Positions 46,014-56,308 of a DNA stretch of 64,000 nt are shown piece after piece. The number at the start of each line of letters is the position of its first letter. Positions within the stretch are counted from its first letter, which is position 1. The stretch lies in assembly GCA_024642705.1 (NCBI GenBank), contig JAHEAQ010000009.1, positions 18,325-82,324 on the forward strand. Reading direction: 5' to 3'. The notes under the pieces were generated by a model that worked only from the letters and a program-made list of their open reading frames with translations, did not search any database and was not told where the DNA came from. This DNA is from Bacteroidota bacterium. GTDB lineage: Bacteria; Bacteroidota; Bacteroidia; Chitinophagales; Saprospiraceae. The translations under genes and the position numbers were made by a program.

Positions 46014-46715
46014 TCAATCTTCTTTTAAGATTTTCTTTTTCATGATTAAGAATTCTTCTTCAGTCAAAAATCCTTCATCCATCATTTTTGCAACAGCTTG
46101 CAATTGAGATAAAGGATCTTTTGGAGTTTTGGTAGCTGATTCAGAATCTGCATTTGAAGATTGTTTAATTTTTGGCTTTTTTGAAGATACTTCTTCCACA
46201 TAATCACTATTACTTACACTAACCGTTGATACTTTCTTTTCAGTTTTAGAATCAGCCTCCTGTTCTTTTTTAATTTCTTTAGCTATTTCTTTTCCCTTTT
46301 CAAATTTTTCATTGTAAAATTTCTTGAGTCTTGCTGGATCAAAATCCAAAAATGTTCCTCCCGTTTCAAAATGTTTTTTAAACACTTCACCCAATGCATA
46401 AGTAGATGCTCCAGATAAAACTGCCATGGTTATTCCCCCTAAAACACTTCCAACGCCAGGGATGAATTTTACTGCCCTTGCACCTAATCTGGCTAGTCCA
46501 CTTCCTGTCAAAGCAGTGATGGATGCCTTTCCAGCTGTTTCAGAAAAATCAATATCATGAAGTTTGGCTAATTGACGAACCATATCAAGTTGAATTGCTG
46601 ACACTGCAAAAAAATCAACAATAGGAACTGGTATAAGACCTGCGCCCATTGACCAAACCATATGGTTTTTAATTATAGAATCAGATTTCTCCTTATTTCC
46701 TTTGTTCTCTGACAT
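46014..46715 (-). CDS. DUF697 (YcjF-like) membrane protein with C-terminal SHOCT domain
   Basis: Protein of about 233 aa from the ATG at 46715; the frame is open to 46760 but the extra residues are not family-like. The DUF697 region (about 20-130) has VWSMGAGLIPVPIVDFFAVSAIQLDMVRQLA and a glycine-rich membrane segment FIPGVGSVLGGITMAVLSGASTYALG. A charged linker follows, and the last 35 residues (DPLSQLQAVAKMMDEGFLTEEEFLIMKKKIL) form a SHOCT domain, a short helical oligomerisation tag. Function unknown; DUF697 proteins often accompany GTPases, none is adjacent. Confidence 0.75.
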   Translation of the reverse strand: MSENKGNKEKSDSIIKNHMVWSMGAGLIPVPIVDFFAVSAIQLDMVRQLAKLHDIDFSETAGKASITALTGSGLARLGARAVKFIPGVGSVLGGITMAVLSGASTYALGEVFKKHFETGGTFLDFDPARLKKFYNEKFEKGKEIAKEIKKEQEADSKTEKKVSTVSVSNSDYVEEVSSKKPKIKQSSNADSESATKTPKDPLSQLQAVAKMMDEGFLTEEEFLIMKKKILKED

Positions 46716-46981
46716 AATCATTTTTTTATAGATATACTTTATCATAATTTTGAAATTCAATCCCTATTATAAATCCAATATTCATAATTTAAGTTTCCAA
46801 AATTTTATTTATTCTATCAATCCATGAATATTAAAGAGTAAGATAAAGAACTAATCGATTATATTAAAAACCAATTATGTATTTTTTTCCAAGAATTAAG
46901 TTTTGATGCATATAATCTTTGCTAAATTAACTTAAAAGATGTCTTCTTGATATTATATTTTATTTTTGCAAAAAATAAGTT

Positions 46982-47359
46982 TTGAGACATATACCTGGAC
47001 TTTACATTTTTGAATCAGAAAAAGGAAGAGGAGTTTACTCTGCTGAATCTATTTCTGTTGAGGATACAATTGAAGTTTGTCCAATAATCTTAATCCCAGA
47101 AACTGAAAAAGACATAATTCACAAAACAAAACTCCATGATTATTATTTTATTTGGCCGGAAGGAGGCATTTGTATTGCCTTAGGATATGGATCTATTTAT
47201 AACCATTCCTTTGAACCTAATGCCGAAATTGTTTTTGATCTAGACAATAATGAAATTATTGTCGAATGCATCAAAGCAATAAAACCAGGAGAAGAAATTC
47301 TTATTGATTATTCAGGCGGTGTCTCAGACCACGAATTCTGGTTTGAAGTCATTAAATAA
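46982..47359 (+). CDS. SET domain-containing protein
   Basis: Protein of 125 aa consisting of one SET-type fold: KGRGVYSAESISVEDTIE at the N-terminus, GYGSIYNHSFEPNAEIVFD (equivalent to the NHS-x-PN motif that binds SAM) in the middle, and IKPGEEILIDYSG (the DY motif) near the end. SET proteins methylate lysine; bacterial targets are mostly unknown. The start is a TTG at 46982; no ATG is available. A C-terminal cysteine motif seen in many SET proteins is absent. Confidence 0.78.
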   Translation: MRHIPGLYIFESEKGRGVYSAESISVEDTIEVCPIILIPETEKDIIHKTKLHDYYFIWPEGGICIALGYGSIYNHSFEPNAEIVFDLDNNEIIVECIKAIKPGEEILIDYSGGVSDHEFWFEVIK

Positions 47360-47371
47360 AGTAACTTTCTT

Positions 47372-47395
47372 ATAATGAGTCATGACAGTCATTAT
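47372..47395. repeat. Inverted repeat between convergent SET and alpha-2-macroglobulin genes
   Basis: Arms ATAATGA and TCATTAT with a 10-base loop that itself contains GTCATGAC. No T tract, so at best a weak terminator. Confidence 0.35.
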
Positions 47396-47424
47396 GTGCC
47401 CCATTAATATTATCCAGCAATAAA

Positions 47425-50400
47425 TTAATTAACTTTCAATATGGTATTTTTTGAATAATCATTGAACTCAGGTGCATATAGGTTTTGAATTTTTGCTATC
47501 CCAGAATTGAATTCCCCTAAATTATTAATATACATATCATATTCTACAATATATCTCCCTTTATAGAGGTGATCAATAAAAAAGTGTGTTCCTAAATCCT
47601 TAATTGACTTATAATAACCAACACTATTTTTCCATTGGTAACCTGATATTAGATCAAATGGTTCTGCACCAGAAGGTCGATCATCTACCAAATGAATGAA
47701 TTCCATTTCTCGATCCACATCAATAACTAGTCTAACACGTATTCTATTGCCAAGATGTAAAGCAATTTCATCTACCGTTTCCAATTCGCCTTTTTCATTT
47801 ACTTTGAAAACTTCCTTTTTTAAATCAAAGAAGGCATTTTCTGTTCTTTTTATTTTATCATAATCTTGAAAAAACTGGTGGTGAATATTTACCCAAGCAA
47901 TATTATCATTAGGATTTGTGAAAGAAGCTTTCATTATTAAAGACGAACTATTATTAACGGGAACAGTGTTCTTTTGATAATTCAATCCGGTAATCGAATT
48001 TTGGTCTTTAATTTCTTTCCCATCTAACTTTGTAATTACTGGTTTTCCTGATTTCAAGGCACTCGTATTTCCTAAAGATAATGCATAAATTGCACTAGAT
48101 GTGGCAATAGTAGATCCCCAATTATTTGTTCTTTTATTAGAAATCAACCAATATTTCATTTCTTCAATTTCAGATTGATCACGTCCAATTTGATGAAATA
48201 GACCAATTAATAAAGCTTGATTTTCAATAGACCAAGAACTTATGATTTGAGAATTATTCACATTCCAAAACCTACCCAATTCTTCTTTATAAAATGACCG
48301 CTCAAATAAGGATTGTGCTATTTTATTAGCAATCAGCTTATCTTCGCTCCACATTATTGTTGTTATATAAATTTGTTCTCTTATATCATATTTAAACCAA
48401 TTATCCTTTAGTTCTTGTTTTAGAACATTGATCATTTTGATATAGTCCTGACTTTTCATTTCTCCAATGCCCAATTTCGTATACATTGCTAAATGCTTGA
48501 TTAAAATATCAGGTATTAGTCCCCCATCAACATTGGAATATGATTTATAAATCTCTAAATTCCTATCTTGACAAAACTTATATAATGCAGATTTAAACAT
48601 ATCCATTTTTGGATCATCTAATTGAATTTTTAATTCATCCATTTTCAGTAATCCTTCCAATACATATTGACTCATGTACAAACTTTCTGATCCACCAGCA
48701 AACCAAGGTAAACTTCCATTTGGCATTTGCATAGCCATTAATTTATTTAATGCATCGCTAATTTCAATCGTTACATTCTCTTCATTAAACAAATTTGACA
48801 TTTTCAACATTTCTTCCTCTTCAGTTAAAGCATTTGCTAGCCAAGGGGTTTCGTTCAGGTCAATGTTTTTCAACTCACTATTTAATGTTAAAGAAGATTT
48901 CAAATTCAATTTTGCTCTCCACTCCGAATAAAAATCTCGAATAAGCGGATTATCTTGAATTACTTTAAATGCTAAACTGTTTGAAAAGTACCTGTTAAAA
49001 AGTGCTTCAGAATTTTCGAAAGTTTGTTCTGTCAAATAAGGAAGAGACTTTATTGCATACCAAGCGGGACTTCCAGTGCTTTCTATTACAATAGCCGAAC
49101 TCCTTTTTGTTCTGTCGAACCAATCAGAAACCTTATAATCTTTGGTTTCATTTTTATGCAATTGCAATGGCACAGATTCAATTAAAAAAATATCATTTGG
49201 CATTATTGGTATAATATATTGTTCTGCGTCTTTATGTTTTTCTCCAGCGACAGAATAAACCAATTTCAAATTATCATGTGATCCAGGAACAATAATTTCC
49301 CAGAAAACTTCTTTTTGCTCTAATGATTTAAGGATAACAATCTTTTTTTCTGGATATAATGCCAAATCTGAGATTTTAAGACCAGTTTTTTCATCAAATA
49401 TATTAAGTTGAGCATCGACTAATTGGTCTCTATCTGAAATATTAATCAATTTAGCAGCCAAGCTAATTTTATCTCCCTTTCTTAAAAATCTCACTTGATT
49501 GGCTTGAATCATCAATTCCTTTCTTGAAATTATTTCAGTTGAAAAAGACCCAAATTTCAAGTCCGCCGTATATGCAAAATTTTGAAATTTCCATTCAGAT
49601 ATGGCATCATTCATAGTGTATTCTATACCCAGCTCACCATCCATATTAGAATTTAAATTTGGGTAAAAGAATGCAGTTTCATTCAAGTTAGTTCTTATAT
49701 TTTGTTGGTCAGGACCAACATGAGGTGGCGGGGGTGGTGAAGGAGGAATATTATCCATGCTTGCACTTTCCATTTGAACACCATCCATTATATCTTGGTC
49801 CTCACCAGGGCTCGCTTTCGTCCGCATTACATTCCCTGTGGCTAGCATCATTTCATATCTACCATAAAAAACATTTGGAGCGTAATTATAATAAGGCAAT
49901 AAGTACTCCGGAACAAAGGAATATTTTACTTGATTCCAATAATAGTTTGCAGTATTGAACTGTGAACTTCCAAAACTAAAATTGGAAGTATAATAATTAC
50001 CAAAATAACTAGGAAATGGATTAAATTGCCAAGAATGCGGAATAAATTCATCCAGTGAAGCATCATACATTGACGCGAAATTCGAAGACTCCACTGGATT
50101 GCCATTTTCGTCAGAAATAAGGAATTCCCATTTCTCTTTAGCTCCTGGTTCAGTAATATATCTGATAGACTGAGGTATAATAGATAATGTTTTTTGACTC
50201 CAAGGAACATTAATATCCTTAGTATAGGTGTAACTCCTGTTTTTATAATAGCACCTAAACATTAGAGAATAACCTCCCCTATCCGATTCAGAAATCATTT
50301 TATTCAATTTCAAAACACCGCTGACGTTATACCATTTTGACTCTAACACTTTATTATCCCTTAATTTCATCACGTGAATTTCCAATTCTTTTACTGAAGA

Positions 50401-53316
50401 GCCAATAGAAATTACTGCTGTTTCACCTGGTTTAAACTTAGGTTTGTTTATATTAAAATGAATTAAATCTTCAGTTCCAAATATTGAAGTATCGAAATTA
50501 TTTGCTTGAACAATTGTTTTTATTGGAATTGCATTTGGATGCTCAATCAGTATTTTAAAGCTCCCGTATCCAGCAATTTTTGCGATATCTAGCAAAGTTG
50601 AATCTTGAATGTTAATTTGTGATTCATATGTCAGAATGGAAAAATTTTCTTCTTCTGGAATCATTAAAAATTCTGGAAATTTTTTTGACATTTCAGCAAT
50701 TCCACCTTGAAAAATATCTGGCATTTCCCAGTATCTTTTATTACGGTATCCCATATCTTTTGGAGCATAAATCTTAACATTTGCAGTAACTTTTATTGCT
50801 TTGTCTTCAGAATTAACAGCTTGCAAAAGGAACTTCGAATCCTCTCCTTGTATTGGATTTAGCTTTATAAAAACTGATTTGTCACTAATGCTAATTTCTT
50901 TTTTTGCTGTCTTTGTCTCGCCAGTGCTGTCCGTTATATCAAGCTCTACTGAAAAATTATAACTTTTATTATTGTAAATGTTTTTTTGATCTTCAACAGC
51001 TTTGAAATTAATTTCAATTTGACCTTTTTCATTAGTTGTACCCGACCCAGAAGCTATTAATGCCGTAATTCCATTCATTGGAGGAAATATTGACTTGTAT
51101 CTGTAATAAAAATAAGGTACCCATTCTGATCTATAAACTTTATATTGAACTTTAGCATTTGAAATTGGCAAACCTGTAAAAGTTTGTGCATTAGCAATTA
51201 CCGAAACATCAGAATTTAATTGAAAAGCTTGTTCAACATCCAAGAATTCAACTTTAAATTTTGGTCTTTTGTACTCTTCTACTTTTATGTTATTATAGAC
51301 ATTAATATTTAAACCTTCAGACTTAATTTCGAATCTTAAATATCCATTTTGAGTTTTTGGAGGAATAGTAAATTTTGAATCAAAAGCACCTAATGCATCT
51401 ACATTCAAATTTTGAGTTCCGATCAATTGTCCAAATGGATCGTAAAATTCAACTGAAATTATTTTGTTCTGAACAAGTGCAGGCATTCTTTCTTCATCAT
51501 AACGGACCATTATACCCTTGAAATAAACATCTTGACCAGGTCTATAAATTGACCTGTCTGTGAAAATGTGACAAGTAATAGTTCCTTTGTCCTGATAATA
51601 ATTATAATACAATCCATTCCTATTAAAGAAAAATTGTCCTTGGTATTCGACAAAAGGATAAATTTCATTGTTTTGGCTCGTTTGACTTTCGTATTGTGGA
51701 TTTCCTGTTCCTTGATTAATTAGTAAAAATTCTGCTTTTCTTTTGTTTTGATTAAATGTCCTTTCATAAACTGAAAATTTAGCTCCAGTAACTGATTTTC
51801 CTGTTGTACGATCGATACATTCCAGAACAAAAGCATTTTTCTCAGAATCGAAAAATTCATGGATGTACAGATTAGAAACCAAAAAAGCATTATTGAATAT
51901 TGCAACTTCCTTGCTAGTGCTAAAATTTTCAGCATTGCTAATAACAATTCCATAATAACCAGACTCCAAGCCATCTAGAGGAATTTCAATTTTTTGCTCT
52001 ATATGCTTATGTATAGCACTCGGAAGGTCCAAGCTGCTTTCAGAAATCATTTCCTTTTTGTCAAATGGGTTTTCTTTATAAATGACATCTTCAAAATAAT
52101 CTGCTTTATTTAATTTATATATTCGATAATATATTTTATTAAGGTTGTTATAGTTAATACTTAACAATATAGACTTATTGGGAGTATACACCATTTCCAT
52201 TTCTGCAGAAATAGTTGGTTGATTCAACGCAGCAAGTTGTGCTTTAGAATTTCCAACAAAGATCTTATCTGCATTATTATTTATTATTTGGAGAAAAATT
52301 TCTGACGCTTCAATTTTCAGAAGTGATCTAACTTTCTTTTCTAATTCAGGTTGTTGAGATTTCTCAATTAAGGATGAAGCATAAGCATAATCAGAGATAT
52401 AATGAAAGGGCGAATTCTTTTGGATTTCTCGATATTTACTTAAGTCATCATTTAGATCTTGTACATCGTTTGAACGGTAATATTTTATCTTTTCAATTTC
52501 CTGAAGAATCGAAAGTTTATTTTGAGCATTTTGATCTAACTTATTAATAAGATTTTGATAAAGTTTGAGTATTCTAAGTGAAATACCAGATTCTTCATTT
52601 ATGATTATTGAGTCATTTTTGAATTCTTGCCCAACAATTTTACAAATAACACAATCATCCACATCATTGTAATAATTGCTATACTGATATGTTTTTTTCA
52701 GTCTGATATTTTCTAACATTAAAAAATCCCAAAGCATCAATTCTTCTTGAGATTCATAGTTAGTAAAAAATTCTTTTATGGCAGAAATTGGCACAGTTTG
52801 AGAACTCGGAAAATTTAACGCTTTGTTAAAATGATAATCAATAGTGTCAATAAACATTTCTGAACTCCATTCTTTATAGGATAAATTAAGATTTTCTGAA
52901 CCTTCAATTCGAGATGGAATTTGACCATAATTTGATTCCCAAAAGTTGTAATAAATCAAAGCAAGCGAATAATTCAATAAACTTGAGGAAGTTGACTCAC
53001 CGCCATCTTTTATATATCCTTTTAAAAGAGGGATTTTTTCTTTCATGAATTCCTCTTGATCCAGACTGTTCAATTTCATCAAAGTCAATATTCCACGAGT
53101 GGCAATTAATGGCTCATTATTATTTTGAGCTTGTTTAATTAATTTAAAAATTTCTGATTCCGCTTGTTTTACCATTTGTTCTTCAATAAGCTTATCTATT
53201 TTTTGCCATTGAAGTTCATAGTCATTATTGTTATTATTCAAATCTTTTGGTGTTTTGCATGAAAAAATTCCGAATATTATTAAAAGGAAAAATGTACACA
53301 ATAAATTAAGCCTCAT
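47425..53316 (-). CDS. Alpha-2-macroglobulin family lipoprotein
   Basis: Very large lipoprotein of 1963 aa; lipobox IFSC (Cys20). Helical and beta domains fill the first 550 residues; MG2 is marked by FTDRSIYRPGQDVYFKGI near 590; several MG domains follow; a proline-rich spacer SPPPPPH near 1195 resembles the bait region, followed by an A2M domain with ISEWKF-type strands. The thioester segment, usually C-x-EQ in an alpha-alpha toroid, appears degenerate: FENSEALFNRYF at about 1433-1444, with Asn1435 and Ala1438 in place of Cys and Gln. Thus it would trap proteases without covalent bonding. Bacterial members protect the envelope from proteases. Monocistronic on the minus strand. Confidence 0.85.
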   Translation of the reverse strand: MRLNLLCTFFLLIIFGIFSCKTPKDLNNNNNDYELQWQKIDKLIEEQMVKQAESEIFKLIKQAQNNNEPLIATRGILTLMKLNSLDQEEFMKEKIPLLKGYIKDGGESTSSSLLNYSLALIYYNFWESNYGQIPSRIEGSENLNLSYKEWSSEMFIDTIDYHFNKALNFPSSQTVPISAIKEFFTNYESQEELMLWDFLMLENIRLKKTYQYSNYYNDVDDCVICKIVGQEFKNDSIIINEESGISLRILKLYQNLINKLDQNAQNKLSILQEIEKIKYYRSNDVQDLNDDLSKYREIQKNSPFHYISDYAYASSLIEKSQQPELEKKVRSLLKIEASEIFLQIINNNADKIFVGNSKAQLAALNQPTISAEMEMVYTPNKSILLSINYNNLNKIYYRIYKLNKADYFEDVIYKENPFDKKEMISESSLDLPSAIHKHIEQKIEIPLDGLESGYYGIVISNAENFSTSKEVAIFNNAFLVSNLYIHEFFDSEKNAFVLECIDRTTGKSVTGAKFSVYERTFNQNKRKAEFLLINQGTGNPQYESQTSQNNEIYPFVEYQGQFFFNRNGLYYNYYQDKGTITCHIFTDRSIYRPGQDVYFKGIMVRYDEERMPALVQNKIISVEFYDPFGQLIGTQNLNVDALGAFDSKFTIPPKTQNGYLRFEIKSEGLNINVYNNIKVEEYKRPKFKVEFLDVEQAFQLNSDVSVIANAQTFTGLPISNAKVQYKVYRSEWVPYFYYRYKSIFPPMNGITALIASGSGTTNEKGQIEINFKAVEDQKNIYNNKSYNFSVELDITDSTGETKTAKKEISISDKSVFIKLNPIQGEDSKFLLQAVNSEDKAIKVTANVKIYAPKDMGYRNKRYWEMPDIFQGGIAEMSKKFPEFLMIPEEENFSILTYESQINIQDSTLLDIAKIAGYGSFKILIEHPNAIPIKTIVQANNFDTSIFGTEDLIHFNINKPKFKPGETAVISIGSSVKELEIHVMKLRDNKVLESKWYNVSGVLKLNKMISESDRGGYSLMFRCYYKNRSYTYTKDINVPWSQKTLSIIPQSIRYITEPGAKEKWEFLISDENGNPVESSNFASMYDASLDEFIPHSWQFNPFPSYFGNYYTSNFSFGSSQFNTANYYWNQVKYSFVPEYLLPYYNYAPNVFYGRYEMMLATGNVMRTKASPGEDQDIMDGVQMESASMDNIPPSPPPPPHVGPDQQNIRTNLNETAFFYPNLNSNMDGELGIEYTMNDAISEWKFQNFAYTADLKFGSFSTEIISRKELMIQANQVRFLRKGDKISLAAKLINISDRDQLVDAQLNIFDEKTGLKISDLALYPEKKIVILKSLEQKEVFWEIIVPGSHDNLKLVYSVAGEKHKDAEQYIIPIMPNDIFLIESVPLQLHKNETKDYKVSDWFDRTKRSSAIVIESTGSPAWYAIKSLPYLTEQTFENSEALFNRYFSNSLAFKVIQDNPLIRDFYSEWRAKLNLKSSLTLNSELKNIDLNETPWLANALTEEEEMLKMSNLFNEENVTIEISDALNKLMAMQMPNGSLPWFAGGSESLYMSQYVLEGLLKMDELKIQLDDPKMDMFKSALYKFCQDRNLEIYKSYSNVDGGLIPDILIKHLAMYTKLGIGEMKSQDYIKMINVLKQELKDNWFKYDIREQIYITTIMWSEDKLIANKIAQSLFERSFYKEELGRFWNVNNSQIISSWSIENQALLIGLFHQIGRDQSEIEEMKYWLISNKRTNNWGSTIATSSAIYALSLGNTSALKSGKPVITKLDGKEIKDQNSITGLNYQKNTVPVNNSSSLIMKASFTNPNDNIAWVNIHHQFFQDYDKIKRTENAFFDLKKEVFKVNEKGELETVDEIALHLGNRIRVRLVIDVDREMEFIHLVDDRPSGAEPFDLISGYQWKNSVGYYKSIKDLGTHFFIDHLYKGRYIVEYDMYINNLGEFNSGIAKIQNLYAPEFNDYSKNTILKVN

Positions 53317-53634
53317 TTTAGAAACATTTGATTTGTATCAAGATGGTTTAAAACCAATAATTACATAAAGTTGCGAAATAAATTAAATTTATAAATTAAA
53401 AATATTTCGATGCTATAAACGAAAAATAACTATAAATCAACATATCGGATTCAGCCTGAATTTTAATAAATTTATATTCAAATTCTGGAGTAAAACAATT
53501 GAGAAAATAGAAATACGAAATTCATCTCTTGTTCTTACCAAATAATCTAAAAAATACTTTAAATATTTTCTTTTGAGTAATAGATTATATCTTACACTCC
53601 AATATTGTTTATAATTAAATTAAAGATAAAATAA
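53317..53634. other. Divergent intergenic region
   Basis: About 320 bases between the alpha-2-macroglobulin gene (-) and lgt (+). It contains the short palindrome TGGTTTAAAACCA at 53344-53356; otherwise AT-rich DNA without a recognisable gene. Confidence 0.45.
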
Positions 53635-54471
53635 ATGATTGCAGCAATTACTTGGAATGTGGACCCAGTTATAGTAGATCTATTCGGTGTTTTTCCACTA
53701 AGATATTATAGTTTATTATTTGCAAGTGGACTTTTCTTTGGATATATGGTTGTGAAAAACATGTTCAAAAAAGAAAAACTTTCTCTTGAAAACTTAGACA
53801 CCTTGGCTTTTTACATATTTATTGCAACTATAATAGGAGCTAGATTAGGACATTGTTTATTTTATGAACCTGAATATTACTTGAAACATCCGCTAGAAAT
53901 GATTTTACCTTTTAATTTCAAAGGAGGCGGCTTCCATTACACAGGGTTTCAAGGTCTGGCAAGTCATGGTGGAATTCTAGGGGTGTTTATAGCAATATGG
54001 TTATATGCAAGAAAAACAAAAAGCAATATTTTCTCAGTATTGGACAAAGTTGCTGTAGGCGGAGCTTTAGCGGGAGCATTTATTCGATTAGGAAATTTGA
54101 TGAATTCAGAAATACTTGGCAAGGCTACCGGAAGCAATTTTGGGGTGATTTTCAAAAAAGTAGACAATGTAATCAGGCATCCTGCTCAATTATATGAATC
54201 ATTGGCATATTTTGCTATATTTTTTATTCTTTTATACCTATACCAAAACAAACATCTAAAAAAACAAGATGGATATATATTTGGGCTGTTCTTCACTTTG
54301 TTGTTCCTTTCAAGATTTATAATAGAATTCTTTAAAATTAACCAAGTCAGCTTTGAGGACGGAATGTCATTAAATATGGGACAATTGCTCAGTATTCCAT
54401 TTATGGTTGCCGGAATGGTCGTAATGTATTTAAAAAGGAAAAAAACAGTTTCTAAAAAGACAAAAGTTTAA
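53635..54471 (+). CDS. lgt: Prolipoprotein diacylglyceryl transferase
   Basis: Seven-helix inner-membrane enzyme of 278 aa that attaches diacylglycerol to the lipobox cysteine of prolipoproteins, which matters here given the many lipoproteins in the window. Visible motifs are ARLGHCLFYEPEYY, LASHGGILG, AFIRLGNLMNSEILG (family signature) and RHPAQLYESL. Length is standard. Starts with ATG at 53635. A possible weak terminator follows at 54491-54522. Confidence 0.95.
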   Translation: MIAAITWNVDPVIVDLFGVFPLRYYSLLFASGLFFGYMVVKNMFKKEKLSLENLDTLAFYIFIATIIGARLGHCLFYEPEYYLKHPLEMILPFNFKGGGFHYTGFQGLASHGGILGVFIAIWLYARKTKSNIFSVLDKVAVGGALAGAFIRLGNLMNSEILGKATGSNFGVIFKKVDNVIRHPAQLYESLAYFAIFFILLYLYQNKHLKKQDGYIFGLFFTLLFLSRFIIEFFKINQVSFEDGMSLNMGQLLSIPFMVAGMVVMYLKRKKTVSKKTKV

Positions 54472-54490
54472 AATGATTTGGCATTATTAA

Positions 54491-54522
54491 AATTGCCTTA
54501 TATATAGCAATTGTGATTTTTT
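54491..54522 (+). terminator. Weak terminator after lgt
   Basis: A 6-bp stem AATTGC / GCAATT with a 10-base loop is followed within 5 bases by six T residues; it lies 20 bases after the lgt stop. Confidence 0.4.
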
Positions 54523-54630
54523 GTAAAATATTATCATAGTGCAAATCACCCTAAAAGTATCCCAATAAAGATAGAGGTGCTATATTTTATTTATGGTAAG
54601 TAAAAATGACTTTTATGCTATTTTAAAACC

Positions 54631-54675
54631 TATTTATTTAGAATCTCCTGTATTAAATAGTCGCCTAAATAAATA
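54631..54675. repeat. 11-bp inverted repeat upstream of the TlpA-like lipoprotein gene
   Basis: TATTTATTTAG at 54631-54641 and CTAAATAAATA at 54665-54675 are perfect inverse copies with a 23-base spacer, about 95 bases ahead of the next ATG. Could be an operator or a decayed terminator. Confidence 0.35.
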
Positions 54676-54770
54676 AATTAGGTCTCAGATTATTATTCTT
54701 ATTAAATATATAGATATTTTCTATGTGTGCTTTTCATAAAAAGTGCTAATTTCGCGTCAAAGTTAGAAAA

Positions 54771-56252
54771 ATGAAAGCATATATTTGGTTTTGCGTGCTC
54801 GCAGCATTTGTTATAAGCTGCAACAGTACTACAGTGGAAAGTGTGAATTCTCAGTCGAATTCAATTTCAGGTGATTACCAATTAATTTCTAAAACACCTG
54901 CTAAGGACAGGAAATTAGAAAATCTGGACATAACTATTGAGATAGCTGGAATGCCAAAAGGTTCTTATTATTTAATGGGATATTATCAAGACCAATATTT
55001 CCTTGTAGATTCTACAAGAATGGTATCAGACAAAATAAACTTCAAATTAAATAGATCATTAGATCCAGGATTATACTTTGCTTTATTTCCTGATAAAGTT
55101 AGTGCAGTGCAAATGTTGATTGACGAAGATCAACAGTTCGTACTAAAATCCAATATTAATGATATTACGCAAAGCATGGAAGTTAATGGAAGTCAAGAAA
55201 ATCAACTTTTATTTGATGCTTTTAAGTATGAATCCAATCAACAAGGTGAATTTTCTCAAATTTCAGAAGTTTTTCAAAAGTTCAAGCCCGGAACTCCAGA
55301 GCATGATGAAGCAAAAGCAAAAAATGATAAACTTTCTAAAGAAAGGATGGATTATTTAAGCGGCCAATTTAAAAAATATCCAACCACTTTATTTTCAGCT
55401 TTTAAAGAAGCTGGACAAAATCCATACATACCTTATGATTTCAATCCAGATGGCACTTTAACTGCGGAGTATACAAGTACATTAAGAAAACTATATTGGG
55501 AAAATGTAAATTTCGCAGACGACAGATTATTACACACACCTGTGATTTCAAATAAGCTGGAGAAATTCTTTACGAGTTTAATACCTCAAAATGCTGACAC
55601 CATCAACAGTTATGCTACAAAATTGGTAGATAAAGTTTTGGACAAGCCTGAATACTTTAAGTATTTAGCTAATTGGATAGTATTGAAGTTCGAACCGACG
55701 AAAACTAGTCTAATGGATGCAGAAGCTGTTTACGTTCATATGATTCAAAAATATTTTACAAAAGAACGAGTTTTTTGGGCTGATACTGTTCAAACATATG
55801 GATTACAGATGCGAGCTTACGAGATGGCAGCAAGTTTAGTCGGCTTGAAAGCACCTGAGGTTAGTGCAAAAGGAGCTGATGGCAAAATGTATAATTTATA
55901 CGATATTAAATCTGATTACATTGTAGTTTTTATGTGGAATCCAGATTGTGAACACTGCGCTGAAGAAACGCCAAAGTTACTTAAATATTACGCTGAAAAA
56001 ACTAGAAAAGAATTTGAAGTTTATGGTATTGTTGTAAATACAGAAGATGCAAAATGGAGAGCAGCATTAGCAAAGTATAAAATGCCGTGGTTCAATGTTT
56101 TTGATCCCACTAATAGAGCAATTTACGCAAAATACTATGTGGACAATACTCCTGAAATTTATGTGATTAATCCAGAAAGGAAAATTATTGCAAAAAACAT
56201 AAAAGTTAATCAAATAGAGACCGTAATTCAACAAGATAAAGCAAAGAGATAA
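54771..56252 (+). CDS. DUF5106/TlpA-like thioredoxin-fold lipoprotein (copy 2)
   Basis: Paralogue of the 36237 gene, 493 aa. Here the signal peptide is of type II (lipobox VISC, Cys17). The order is the same: DUF4369-like beta domain (about 40-140), DUF5106-type helical domain (about 210-350; LYWENVNFADDRLLHTPVISNKLEKFF), thioredoxin fold (about 360-490) with active site Cys393-x-x-Cys396 in NPDCEHCAEETPK. Probably a membrane-anchored periplasmic thiol-disulfide oxidoreductase. Separated from lgt by 299 bases, followed by a methyltransferase gene. Confidence 0.83.
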   Translation: MKAYIWFCVLAAFVISCNSTTVESVNSQSNSISGDYQLISKTPAKDRKLENLDITIEIAGMPKGSYYLMGYYQDQYFLVDSTRMVSDKINFKLNRSLDPGLYFALFPDKVSAVQMLIDEDQQFVLKSNINDITQSMEVNGSQENQLLFDAFKYESNQQGEFSQISEVFQKFKPGTPEHDEAKAKNDKLSKERMDYLSGQFKKYPTTLFSAFKEAGQNPYIPYDFNPDGTLTAEYTSTLRKLYWENVNFADDRLLHTPVISNKLEKFFTSLIPQNADTINSYATKLVDKVLDKPEYFKYLANWIVLKFEPTKTSLMDAEAVYVHMIQKYFTKERVFWADTVQTYGLQMRAYEMAASLVGLKAPEVSAKGADGKMYNLYDIKSDYIVVFMWNPDCEHCAEETPKLLKYYAEKTRKEFEVYGIVVNTEDAKWRAALAKYKMPWFNVFDPTNRAIYAKYYVDNTPEIYVINPERKIIAKNIKVNQIETVIQQDKAKR

Positions 56253-56308
56253 TAATTTTAATTTGGTTCAAATGGGCAACAAATCAATAAATTGTTAGTT
56301 AAATTTCC

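Noticed and set aside
54593-54680. Short frame of under 30 codons after lgt
   Set aside because: It overlaps the 11-bp inverted repeat, has no ribosome binding site and is too short to support.
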